DNA of 64,000 bases from Pelodera strongyloides (taxonomy: Eukaryota; Nematoda; Chromadorea; Rhabditida; Rhabditidae), in assembly GCA_036852015.1 (NCBI GenBank), contig JAANDG010000346.1, forward strand, positions 91,467-155,466, read 5' to 3'. Within the stretch, counting starts at the first letter, position 1. Each line of letters starts with the position of its first letter. The notes under the pieces are model-generated. The model was not told where the DNA came from, did not search any database, and saw nothing but the letters and a program-made list of their open reading frames with translations. Of the stretch, positions 11,801 through 25,454 are shown piece by piece. Made by a program: the position numbers and the translations under genes.

Positions 11801-14800
11801 CTTAGTTTTCTTGGCGTACGGGGGAAGCCCATTACCGTCTATCGTATGTCGCCCCACTTAGTTAAGGTGGAGCTCTCCTCTCGTGGAGCTCTAATGGCCC
11901 TTCTCGCTAGGAGAAGCAAGCTGAAGGGTAGCGTCTATAGCGGGGTGTTCGTTCGTGAATCGCTGTCAAGGGAGGACCGCGACAGGGAACGGGCACTTCG
12001 GAGGCGTCGTGCATATTGTGAGGAGGTCGAGCCTAACAAGTGGGTTCTTTACAAGAACGCCTTGAGGTTGCGGACTGATCTCAGTACTGACCGAACCTCT
12101 GAGGCGCCCCTTCCACCAGTAGATTGGAACCCTCCTGGGCACCGTTTCCCGGCGAACGCTTCGCACAGAGGACGACACCCAGCGGCTGGTTCTCCTTCGG
12201 GCTCTCCTCCTCGTAAGATCGTAAAAAACTAAATAGAGCGCATCTGCGTGCAGAGACTAATATTCGAGTTTTCTATTTTAATGCGAGAAGTATTGTTAAG
12301 AGGGTTAATGAACTAAATGCCATATTGGCACAAGAAGATTTTGATGTAGTTTTGGTTTCCGAATCTTGGTTAAAGGATCATATCCCCAGTGGAATGATAT
12401 TAGGTAATCTGCCATATTATTTAATCAGAGAAGATAGGGTGTGTAAAAAAGGGGGTGGGTGTTGCATTCTTGTAAAGAAAAGTCTTCTTTGGAGAAGGGT
12501 TGGGTCCAAGTCAACTAATAATTTTGATTATCTTTGCATTGACTTGGAAGACGTATTATATGCTTCTCAGCTTCGTCTTATTATAGTTTACCGTGCTCCC
12601 TCGTGTAACAGTAATTCAGTTGATAATATGCCCTTATATGATGCACTTGCATCTCTTCTTTCAGATGGTAAACCATCCGTACTAGTAGGAGATATTAACG
12701 TAAATGTCAACATTACGAATGGGACCTTCTCAAATAAGTATGGCCAGCATTTTCTTAACTTTGTTGAATCTCTAGACCTCACATCCCATATTAACCAGGC
12801 CACCCGTAAAGGAAACCAATTAGACTATTTGCTAAGTACATCTCCCAGTCTTATAACAAAATCAGAAGTTTCTCCTCCTTTAGCAGACCATCACTCTATA
12901 ACTTTTACGTGCATTTTTCCTCAACCAGAGAACCAGTCTAGACTGATCCGTAATTATAGACATGCAAATTGGGCTATTATACAGGATAATTTGAATATTG
13001 ACTGGATTTCCGCTCTCTGCCCATACAGTGATTTGAATAACTTGTATGCAAATTTCTGTTCAATTGTTACTTCTGTTATTGATCAACATGTTCCGTATAC
13101 GAGAATTCATATGAAAACAGAGCAATATCCCAAGCACATTCAAAAGTTAATTCATCATAAGAATCGTTTATCGCGTAGTTATATTTGTACCCCAAATGCA
13201 CAATCTAATCTCGAATTGGTCCGTATTTCTGCCATTCTACAAAATCACATAAGAAAATTTCTCGCTGCTAAAGAAAAGAAAAACTTTGGCAGAAATTTTG
13301 GAAGCAAACGATTTTATAATTATGTAAATTCTCGGATTCGTTCAAAGGAGTCTATGGCAGCAATTTATGATTCGAATAACAATTCTATGGCTTATGGTAA
13401 AAAAGAAAAATCTGAATTGCTTTCGAAACAATTTTTGTCTGTTTTTACCCATGATAACGGAAACTTTCCTACAGTTATAGAAACAAATACGAGGTTTCAA
13501 CATTGTTTAATGAGAACTCTTTTACCATATGAGGTAGAAAAGGAACTCAGCAATCTCAAATTCTCCTTATCTGATACTTCTGATAAAATTCCTCAATTAT
13601 TCCTCAAAAAGTGCCGCCAACAATTAGCAGAACCATTGTCCTATATATTTAATCTATCTGTTGAGCAAGGTGTAGTTCCTAGTGTTTGGAAACAAGGGCT
13701 TGTCACACCGATTCCAAAAACAAAAAACCCCACGCTACCCATTGACTACAGACCAATTACTATATTACCTTCCACTAGCAAATGTCTCGAAAAGTTTGTA
13801 TTGAGAGAACTTCAAAAATGGATGAAAAGGCTTAATATTCTTCCACCTGAGCAGTACGGTTTCGTAAAAGGGAAAAGTCTCGATCTCCAGCTCTTAGAAT
13901 GTCAACATATGTATGTGCAACAAATTGATGACGGAGGCTATGTAGATGTCATATACATCGATTTAGCTAAAGCGTTTGATTCTGTGAGTCATGAAAAGTT
14001 GATTTATAAGATCCAATCTCTTGGCCTACCAACCCAACTTGTGCATTGGATTCAATCCTACTTAGAGAACAGAACTTTTCGTGTAAAAGTAGATGATGTG
14101 CTTTCGGATGAATATCCCGCACCTTCTGGTGTTCCTCAGGGAGGAGTCCTAAGTCCAACTCTATTTATATTGTATCTTTCTGACTTACCCAAATGTTTAG
14201 CTTGTTGTCCTAACGTCAAGGTTTCTATTTTTGCTGATGACGTAAAACTTTTTCTACGATACTCTAATACCTCTTCATCGTTGGTTGATGAACTTGATTT
14301 ATGCCTGCGTAAATTAGAAGAATACTGCGTAAAATGGCAATTGAAAATTGCGCCTCTCAAATGTGCTTCCTTACATATTGGTCGAAACAACCCTCACAAT
14401 TTTTATAGCATACAAGGCCAGCTTGTGAAATCCAAAAATTCGGCGCGTGACTTAGGCGTAATATTTGACGAGTCCTTGTCCTTTTCTGAACATATCTCCA
14501 TTACCACAACTAAGGCACTCCGCTGCTTCTATGGTATAAATAGTACACTCCAACCAAGAGACCCCCGTCTTCTCATAAAGGCTTACAATGTATGGGTTCT
14601 ACCTATACTCGAATTTGCCTCATGTGTTTGGAATCCATACTTATCGATCCATATAAAGCAACTGGAAGATGTACAGGCTACAATTACGTGGATCATTTTC
14701 AAAAAATGTGCAAAACCAGGTATTATTATTCCGAAATACTCTGAACGGCTCAAAATATTGGGTCTAAAAAGTTTACAAGAACGGCGCATTCACAAAGATC

Positions 14801-17800
14801 TCATTACATCTTTCAAAGTCATAAAGCGCGAGGTGGATATAGACAGTAGTAAATACTATGTGTGGAGGCCAATGAGCAGATCAAGCTACTTTAATCTGAG
14901 TATTGAATTCAGTCGCAAAAATGTCAAATTTCATTCTTTCTTTATAAGAACGGCGAGGTGGCTTTCAAACGCAAATTTTCCGCTAGACGCGCTAGTGTCA
15001 CAAAATTCTCATGTCTTTAAGAAAAAACTGAAAGCAATTGATATACTTGAATGTCTCGGAGTTGAAAAAATGGAAAACATTATCTCTGTTAACCGTTGAT
15101 TCATTTAGAATACGCTGACTATCAATTAGTGGAATTTACAGCATGCTGGAACGACTATCGGCAACAACGGGATAAATCATAATTCTTTCTTTTCTTTCCA
15201 TTTATATTCACTTGCCTTTTCAAAGACACCAATTCACTAATGCAGCACCATGTGCATGTATGCTCAAGCATATACGGGCTTATACGTTAGACTCTTGAAG
15301 AATAATCAGAAGGAGGTTCTACATAAACAGTTAACCCTTTTATTATACATTTATAAGTTGTTTAGCTACGTAGCGCATGCGGACTCCTGCGGGTGGAGGG
15401 TAGTGACGATGCTAGGCCCCTACTTTCTTTATGTGATGGCCCTGAGAACGTATTTGCTTGTTGATTACTGTGGTTGTGTACTTTTATGTGTTGCACGTTT
15501 AGGTTTGTTGAGAACGTGAACACGTAGTTCTTTTGTTGAGGTAACGTGGCTAAATTAAACTAAAAACAAAATACGGGTTGGCTGTGTATGTGGGACCAAA
15601 TTCTTTGTTTCGCTTTCAACATTTTCTTTGTGAACTCTTGTGGATTTACATCTATATACATATACTGTTGGTGGAATTATTTCCAAGTATCTATATTATC
15701 TACTTTGATTTTTTCTTTTCATCGTCTCTCACGGCGTTGCGCTCTTTTAATGAGTATAATAAATATTCAAATATTTACGGGCTATGGGTAAAAGAATTGG
15801 TCGATATTAGCACGTATTAGGCAATAAAGAGTAGAGGAAGCAGTAAATATCTTACTTTTACAAATTTAAGTGCTTCTGGTTTTGGCGCAGAAGGGATCAC
15901 CATTTTGCATATAATGAATTGCAATTGTCCACTATACTAAAAATCCACGTGTCATACCGCTTTAAAAACTTTTCTTAAATGTCACCTCTTTAATCTATAA
16001 AAATTAGGAGAGCGCGTGAGTATAGCCGGAATTGTTTGTCCAAAGCAAATACTCTGCAATTCAATTGCAAAAAAAAAGTGGAATCTGCAACGTAGTCAAC
16101 ACCATAATCTACGATGAATTGCAAGTGCCCAGCATGCTCCAAAAACCACGTGTCATACAGCTTTAAAAACTTTTCGTAAATGTCACCTCTTTAATCTAAA
16201 TACTTTGTGCGGAGACTACAGGATTAACTATGCGTCACCATGAAGGGCTAAGATGTGGCAAAATAACTAGAGCTGGAGATGTTTCGCAATACATAACCAT
16301 CAGATTCTCACATTGAAAATTACTGTGAAGACTCGTCTTTTTTCACTCAATAATAATCTAAGTCCTGATACTTTCTACCTCTCCTATCTCTCTCTCTCTC
16401 TGTCTCTAATCCTCTCTCTATAATCCCACTCTTAGTGTCGTCTGAATCCTGATTATCTCTCTCACTCTATCCCTCTCTCTCTTTAATCCTCCCTCCCCCT
16501 CTCACTAGGGTGTTCAATTAGAATCTATTGTGTTCCCTCCCCGAGGTAAAGCTCAGTAAGATCAGCCTATAAGGAAATGTATGTATGCGCATCTAATTAG
16601 GGTCACTGGCAATATTCTTATTTTTGTATAATTTTTAAATAAATCTTTTACGCTTCAAGAGCGTGCATCTTTATTCAAGGTTGAAAATACAGTTCCAATG
16701 TTTGCTTATGACATGTTCCGCAGATGTCCTGAGCAGTAGGCGACGAGTTCCAGGCGACAAATTGCTCGACATCTTTGACACTGTGTTCAAGCGCATTTAA
16801 AGGGACAGGCCCATCAAAGTAAACCTATATTTACGAAACGTTCATAATGTATATAAAGCATTTTTATTACAATACCAGTCGGCTACCGCCGCCTGAGGCG
16901 TCTTTCCAATATTCGCTGATGGTCGCTATGTTTCACTGGGCTCTATCTATAAGTAGAGGCAACTCTTTCTCGCAAGAATAGTTTCCTGGGGAAAGAACTT
17001 AGTTTCTGTTGACTATATTTCTCCTAAATTGTCTGCAACTTGCTCTACTCTAGGACATCGAAAAAATTGCCAAAGCCTAAAAGCAGCTTAATATCGCGTG
17101 GCTGATACGCCGCAATGTTTCTCTGGGCTGTATAAGTTAGGAGGAAACATTTCTATCCAAAGAGTCTCCAGTCTTTTTTCTTTTTGAAACCCATACCAAT
17201 ATTGAACACGGGTTAGAACTTATTTTCTGTTGACTATATTCCTCCTAAATTGTCTGCAACTTGCTGGACTCTACAATATCGAAAAAATTTCCTAAAAAAA
17301 GGAATGTGCCTGGATGATACGTCGCAATGTTTCGCTGGGCTATATAAGTTAGAAGCAAACATTTGTCTGAAGGAAATGGTTTCACTTTTTTATTTTTCCT
17401 TTTGAAACCTACACCAATATCAAACACGGGGATATAACTTAGTTTCTGTTGACTATATTCCTCCTAAATAAGGTCCGGCGCCACGGGGAACATCAAGTTG
17501 AGCACACATCGATGCCATTGACAGGGAATTATTATAATTGCGAATATGCTTCTTGAATTGCATGGAACAGGGATCTCGGCCTACTTGCCGCACAATCGCT
17601 CGAACGATACCCCGCAAGCATTCTGTATATGGCAGCCTTTGTAGCGTTCACTGGGCGTTCCGCAGTGGAGGTGCCCTGCAGTGGGTGTTCTTTGAACTCT
17701 ATCGCTCGGCATGTACTCCGCGCCCTTGGTGTACATGCAAACTTTTGTGTGGTGCTCATGTGAGCGCTCCACAATGGCGTTGCACAGCAAGTGGATGTTC

Positions 17801-20800
17801 CTTGAACATTATCGCTCGGCCGATACTCCGCTTCCTTGGAGTATAATGCAACCTTTTGTGTGGCATTCGTGTGAGCCATCCGCAATGGCGTTGGTGAGTA
17901 TATGCAGTGAGTGTATGCAGTCTGCGAGTGCGTAGCTCAGGGCTGGATTCTCGTAGGTTGCTCAAGGTGAGGATAATCTCACGTTGAAAGGCAATGGAAA
18001 ATTTTTGTAAAAAAGAGTAAATAAAGCATTAGACGAAAAAGCGTGATTTCAAGTTTTCAAAATTGGTCGTTCTTTGAGTTTTGTGCCGTGAGTGTTCTTT
18101 GAACCCTTTGTGCCGCAGAAACGCCCGAACGATACACCACACATATTCCACATATGCAGCCTTTTTTGGACGTTTGTGACAGAGGCGCTCGGGAAGTGAG
18201 ATGGCTCAGTGCACGGGAACGTGAACTACTGAACCAATCCTACAACCTGAGCGTAACGCACATCATCCAAACGTACACTCAAACAAACGCACAAACAAAC
18301 AAACAAAGCTCCCAACTTTATATAATAAGATATACAAACCAAATTTCACCTACTTTCGCCCTCGAGGACTTTTTCCGATGTGCTCATCATCATATGTATA
18401 CCATAAAGCTGCAGACTTCCAAGGTGTATATGCAAATCTAGCTCGCATTTTAATTTCTTGATAAATTTGCGTAGACAGCTTCGATCTCTGCAGTTTTACG
18501 GTATACATATGATGATGAGCACATCGGAAAAAGTCCTCGAGGGCGAAAGTAGGTGAAATTGGGTTTGTATATATTGTAATAAAAATGCTCTATACACATT
18601 ATGAATACGTCGTAAATATAGGTTTACTTTGATGGGCCTGTCCCTTTAAGTGCGTTTTTCGGTGCGCTATATAAGTGTTCAATGCATTTTCTTTTAGGTT
18701 CAATAAACTTCGAAGGCCGCGTCTAGATATTGCCAGTGTAGGTCGTTTCTTCTGGCTCACTTTTTGCCGTAATATGTTTTAACCATTCAAGCCACTTCTG
18801 CCCAGACAATTAGTTTTCTAACTTACTTGGCTTAATTAATGGATATTTATTCGGGCCCACTTTTTTGCACATTTATCTTTGTTTCAAGAAATTATTATTA
18901 AATCTGTTGAAGCAGTGTTCTGATTGACTAATTACCATACAAAGGAGTCAGTAAGTAAGAGGGTCAACAATCTCTTTAATTAGTTTATAAGTCATTCTTA
19001 ATTAGGTCACCCAGTTCCTCGTTGGCCATTGTACTAATCTATCTAAGATTGTTCCTATTTTAGTCTAGAACAGCTGGAACTACAACAGAGCTTTTTAGTT
19101 TTCAAGGCGGTATGGCACATGGTTTGTGAAACACTTCCTGGGCAAGTAATGTGCAAATTTGCCCCGTCTTTGCCGAAGGGCACAAAATGGACCATCTCAC
19201 GAACCACGTTTCATTCCGCTTTAAAGAGGAAGATGTCATGTTCTAGTTCCACGTCATCTGTATACACTTTTAAGTGGTTCAATTCCTTTACTCTTCAGTG
19301 ATTCTATTGGATTCCCAGTTGCTCTTTTTACTTGAATAATGATCTATCGCTGAGAAAACGTCTAACGGCGATTCTATGCGTTTATACATCAACAAAGGTG
19401 CCCTTTAGCGGAAAGTTAGCATTCGCATGACTGGATCTGTGTGATGCAATTGACATACGTATAAGCTAAAGCATTATGTTGCACTCTCGTTCAGAATTTG
19501 GTCTGACCAATCTCTCTCTCTCTGATATTCAAATAACGAATTTTTATAAATTCCTGTAATATTTGTTACCAGACGGTTGTCGCCCCCTGAGTCTTTCCAA
19601 TACTACGTCGGCGATACTTCGAAGTACTCATGGGCATACTTATAAATAAAACGCATGAAGCGTATATTCCAACGTTTTTGTAAGATTCAATTGCGCTTAT
19701 TTCGGAGAGCCTGAAACTTAGAAAAACGGTGCGGACATACAAGCGCATCGAACTTGGCTCCTTTATTTAATAAGATTTTAACGCCTCACGCAGTAATGCT
19801 GTCTTTCAATAAGTCTAATAAACATTGAATTAGCTGCCGATTTTTGAAACGTATTGTTGGGCATCTGCATTTCCATATGTCGTATGCAAATGAATACAAT
19901 TAGAATAAAAGTTGGCGCAGTATCTCAAACCATTTGCGGGCACTACATGGGCATAAAGTAAAAAAAAAGTGAACCGGGTTATATGGGCATACGATGTCTA
20001 ATATGTGTTTCAAAACCCGGCTGTTATACCGCTTCAAATCATATGTAAGCTGCTCCACACCGTTAATCTGGAGAACCTTCTTGGAGATAAAGAACTACAA
20101 ATTTTAGTTCATTTATGTCCCTGAACTGTGAACAATAGGCGGACAAAACGTTTTTTAAGGCCTTCATTGAAGACCTAGATTTGCAAAATTTCTATATCTA
20201 GTAAAATTCGAAAATAATCACCTATTTGACTCGATTTCTGCGCAGATTTCTATACAGAAATTTAAGAAGAGGCGTTTTCGAGCTTCGGACGATTGTCCAT
20301 TGTATACCTACGTACTGATAGGCGCTAGGATATCCACACAAACGCCACGTAATGAACCAAATTTTGATCTTAAAAATGAATTGTGGTAATTTGAAAGCCG
20401 CCCCCTTTTTTTGAAAATGGAACACTTGATAAAGCAGAATACTCCTATACAAATCAAGGATAATGGTGTTTCTGGCTATGTTTAAAGCGATATGGCTCAT
20501 GGGTTGTGAAAAGTAAGCTGGCCAACCTCACTTCCATGGAACACGTGCAAATGGTGTTCAATTCTGTGCTGGAAATGCCCGTAAAGGAAAAAATTTGCAT
20601 ATAGCACATGCAAATGTAGTTGTCCAGCTTATCATACCGTTTTAAACATAATAATCTTATATAACTAAGATACCCCGCTTTTATTTTTGTCAATTCAATA
20701 GTAATCTTTACAGCAAAAACAAACTATTGTGAGGACTATGAGCTAAATTGGTGAATTAACATTTTACTCTTTTTCCCTCTAGCTCTATGCCTCTGGACTG

Positions 20801-23800
20801 GATGTATCTTTTTTGTCTCGCTCTCTTCCTCACTGTGTTTATTATAACTTTTAGTGTCTCTTCCACGCTATATCTATGCATATCTCATTATTTCTTGCTA
20901 ATCCCTCTTCTCTCTCTCGCTCTCTCTCTCCATCTTTCAACGTAGGGATTCCGATTCTAATTTTACCAATATCTACAATGTATCACTCTAATATTAGCTA
21001 CTTATCCGCTTATCTTTATTTATTTAGAGGCAAACACGTAATAATTCATTTCATAAATAGCACCACTGAAGATTTTTTCTGCTATTTTTCTTTTGAAACG
21101 GATTTTGTATTGCGCACAACTAAAAACGGATAATACGAGGAAGATATAAGCGGGTAGCTCAAAAATAGTACCAATAATACGAGGAAGATATAAGCGAATA
21201 GCTCAAAATAGTACCAATACTAGGGATACACGTGAACTTGAAGCTATACAACAGCCGGTTTTTGAAAAATATGTTGGGCGCTCTATTCTCATGAAGTTCT
21301 GTAGATCACTGTGCAATATTGCGATATTTTTAGTCAAAGTATATTCATTTGCATGCAACCTATGTGAATGGAGTTCCCAAAAATACATTCCAAAAATCGG
21401 CCGCTATATCGCTTTAGCAAATTCAAAAAAAAAAAACGTTTTTGTATGATATTAACCATAAAAAACACATCTTATTAATTATTAACTTAACATACTCAAC
21501 ATTATAAGCCTAATCCGCATAATAGACTATTCAGCACTGATGAGCCTATTGATTTTTGAAAATATATTTATCAAGATGGAAATTTTTTAAAGCGAAATAC
21601 GGGCCGGTTTTTGAAACTCATCTCAAGTACTTGCATTCCTACACATTTATGCAACGTGGGGTCTAATTGGGGTCTAGTTTTTATTTTTATTTTTGCTCAT
21701 TTGCATATGATGCATAAGAAAGCAGGTGTACGCAATGCGTTTCAAAAACCGGTCAGTATTTCGCTTTAAACAATCTGACCAAAAAATTATTATTAATTAT
21801 TCCGGATGTTCATGCAGTTTTAGAAAAATGAAAAATTGGAAATACTAATTAAAATTATATCTGAAGAAGATCCCCGCGTCTTATTGTTTCATTTCCTTGT
21901 TGCGTACGGCTATTGAAAAGTTGTAAAAAGTTGTATCTATTGAAAAGTTGTAAAAATGCTCATTGAAAAATGCTCATAGCAAATATCTCAAACCTGTTCT
22001 AGTAATTTTCGCTTTTTGACTATGCCTGAAATAAGCTTCATGCGCATGTTTTGAGCTTGGAAAAAAGGCCGTATGTCGTATGTCGCTTTCAAGGGTCAGG
22101 CTCACGAGATACAGAAATTTTTTCTAATTTTACCGTAATATTCCAGTTCTCCATACGAGTTGACAGTCTAATAGCTATAACCGAACAATTACGTTCCCGT
22201 GTGTAAGCTTGTATGGAGAACGGGAATATTATGATAAGCAAGATAAACTAGCAACATTTTGTTTATCTCGTGAGCCTGACCCTTTAAAGTTCCTTGTCGC
22301 CACATTTTACATAGTAGTGATGTGCAAATTGAATTTCAGAGTTGACGAATTGACAATGATTCTTCTAGACATTTCTGACGCCGAAACGCACTTTCTCAGG
22401 CTTTCTGATGTGCACTTTTGTGCGTTCAGAAAGACGTTCGTCGTGTAAATTCTCGCCCATCCGTTCCCTTTAAAATGAAAACAAAATTGGATTTTGGCTG
22501 TTAGACCTTCATTGTTATTCCCGAAAAAATTCTTAACCCGGAGGTTATTCGCACTAGCCTTCTAGTTTCTTATTCTCTGCTAGACATCCTGGTTGCGTCG
22601 TAAAATGTAGCTGAAAGTACCACACTTTTAAAGCGGTATAACATCCGGTTTTTGAAATGTATGATGGACTCTATATTCTCTTGTATAGCTTGCAGCGCAT
22701 GCAAATACTGCGCGATTTTTTAGCCTAATTATATCCATTTGCATACAACGTTATTGTAATGCAGTTGTCGTCATACTTTTCAAAAACCAACTGTTATAAC
22801 GCTTTAAACGCAGGGTCCATTTTCTTTAGCATTTTTTATTAGTTTTTATAAATGTGAATGTTTCTCCCCGAAATATTGACGTTTATTAATTTGTAACTTT
22901 TTTCTACTTTAGAGAAAAACAATAATGAGGGTGTGAAATCTTTACTTGTAGTGAGTAAGACGCTTCTTATGTAATGTAAGAAGATTAATCACATAAATAA
23001 TGTAAATGATTTCTCCTCAAAAACAACAGTGGATCATCCACCCTTTAGTTAATTCTAGCAAAAGTACGTATGTACATTTGATGTGGATGTCGGTTTGTTG
23101 ACTTGCGCTTTGTAATAACAAATTGAAACCTTTATTTCATTTTTTGTAGTTGTAAAGACGGCAAACAATAGAATACTGAAGGGCTAGTTTACACCTTTTA
23201 TTTTTTTTTGGACAATTTTTTTAACGAAAGCGTGCCGTAACGACTAATAACGACTTGTAAGTCAACGCATAAACCTAAGGGGCATAAGGCAAACGTTCAC
23301 AAATCAAACAAATACTTTTACAAACAAGTGTAACTTTTCACCACCTGTTGAAAACCATTTGTTATCGGTGTTATTTAATAAATAAATAAATAAATAAATA
23401 AATAAATCTGTTTTGAGACACGTGAGGCTTTATACACGATAGCCATGTAAAAGAGTGAACGCTACGTAAGCCCAGTCACTCCGCTAATGTTTTCCGAGTA
23501 TTTCCGAGAAAATAGCAGCTTTTTCCGTCTATTCTCCGACAAGATTCCCGGGCTGAGCTCGGAAACCTCGAGTGTCTCGGACCCAGCAGTCTGATTGTCC
23601 TTTCCGAGTTTTCCCAAGGACTTTCCGAGCTTTTTCCGACAAATTTTCGTATTTCGAGCTCGGGCCGTCTAAAAACCGTAGGAAACTGGTAAACTTCTAC
23701 CTGCTCCTAGCTCGAAAACAAAAATCATCGCAGTTGGGTGAGGCAGATATAGAAGTCTCCAACCATGGTATACCTGTGTGTATCCAATAATCTATCCTTT

Positions 23801-25390
23801 GTCTCTTATACATTATTCAACAGCTTTTGTGTGCACACAATAGAACATCTAATGATGTCTAGCTTGGTGTGGCCACTTTGTTATTCCATTATTGAAAACC
23901 CTTAGAATATAGAGGACAGAATGTGACGTTATGAACTTGTGGACTGCGAGAGAGAGAGAGAGAGAGATGGGAGGGATACGAAAAGAGAGAGAGAGAAAGG
24001 GTGAGAAGAGATAAATGCAGCGAGAGAGAGAGAGAAAAAGAAAGATAAAATCGCATATAAAATCTGAACATAGTCTCTTTCCACTCCCGCCAATTGCAAA
24101 TTCTGAATTTTCCGCATTTTGCGTGAAGCGTCCGCTGTTGCAAAAGAATATTAGATTTTGGTTTATTCGATTCAAATTTTTGCAAGTTTCCTAGTAGATA
24201 GTGTCTATGCCTAGACAGTAGATAGTGCCTTTTTCTAGTAGATAGTGCCTTTTACTTTAGTTGTATATTTTTACAGCGGTATTATAGCTGGTTTTTGAAA
24301 CGTATGATAGGTAACTGAGTTCCCATATGTTCTATGGAAATAACTGCGCGACATTCCGCGATTTTTTCAGTCTAATTATATTCATATGTATCCTGCATAT
24401 GGGACTGAAGTTGCCCAACATATATTTCGAAAACCAGCCGTTATATTGCTTTCATTTTACCGTGGTATTTAATTAGGTCTAGGGCGGAGGGATACATCCT
24501 CGATCCAGTAATATAAGAAGCGCTGTGAATATTTAACAATGCTTCCTTATTCTCTTTTTTACTTCCTTGTCGTAAGCGTCATTAAGAGAGACCTTACGAT
24601 GTCCTTGGGACAGCCAATTCCATGTTTCTTTATTGTTTTATCCTTATTTTCGACAATTGCCCTCTCTTATTAGCATGCACGACACGTGAATTACATCATA
24701 GGAAAAGGAGAAACCCATTTGGCGACGCTTCCTTGGTTTTTTACATTACCTTGGTAGACCAATTTGTTCCCAAGAAACCGTCGTAAACTGCTCACCACAT
24801 GGTCACGTAATGGTCACTGATCGGTCACGAAATGGTGTAGGTTAGTTAAGTTATGTCTCACAATCAGAGACCACCAGATCCTCAAATATTTACTCAAGTT
24901 TAATACATGTTACCTTCACATAATCTTGTTAGAGGTTGATTTATTGAGTTAGTATGTATACCGGCGTTAGTCTACCGTATCTATCGCAGCTTCCATATGC
25001 CACAGATAAAAGCAAAACTAAAACGTTCCTCGAATCCGAAAAAAATTGAACATCGGGAGGTCGTTTGTTTGTGTAATTGCCAACGTGTGGTGGTTATGTC
25101 TATCGTTCCCTCTCTCTGTATCTCTTTCTCTCTCTTTCCCTCTCTCCTCCCTCTATATGTGTCCCTCCCTCCTCTCCCTCTATCTCTGTGTCTCTCTTCT
25201 CTCTGGCCGGTGGCAGCTGTAGATCATAAATGACCCAAGGCGTGTAGATCAAAAAGGCTGAAAAAGTGGGCATAAAATCTGTGCGGAGCATCCGCCGACA
25301 ATTGCTTTCCAGCTAATAGTTAGCGTTGAACTTTGACTAACATCCGAGATATGGGTGGATACATAACGGGATGTGGAGAAAATAGAGAGA

Positions 25391-25454
<64 letters not shown>

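Larger units (their letters stand above)
11400..15200 (+). mobile_element. non-LTR retrotransposon (LINE), CR1/Jockey-like
   Basis: Two-ORF element on the + strand inside synaptotagmin intron 3. ORF1 (11416-12232, with a frame change) resembles nucleic-acid chaperone ORF1 proteins. ORF2 (12217-15099) has endonuclease and reverse transcriptase domains. Exact ends are not visible: there is no poly(A) tail and I could not identify a target-site duplication. ORF2 has no internal stop over 2.9 kb, so the insertion is young. Confidence 0.9.
16797..18649. mobile_element. palindromic TTAA element (AGGGACAGGCCCATC ends) split by an insertion
   Basis: Left part 16797-16876 begins TTAAAGGGACAGGCCCATCA. 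Right part from about 18331 to 18649 ends TGATGGGCCTGTCCCTTTAA. Comparison with the intact 398-base copy at 44201-44598 shows that everything between (about 16877-18330, 1.45 kb) is inserted at the phrase ATTACAATA/TACAAAC. The inserted DNA contains two kinds of tandem repeat and no clear ORF. Confidence 0.8.

Noticed and set aside
17532..17965. Frames of 60-117 codons on both strands
   Set aside because: They follow diverged 110 bp tandem repeats; several frames are open at once and none looks like protein.
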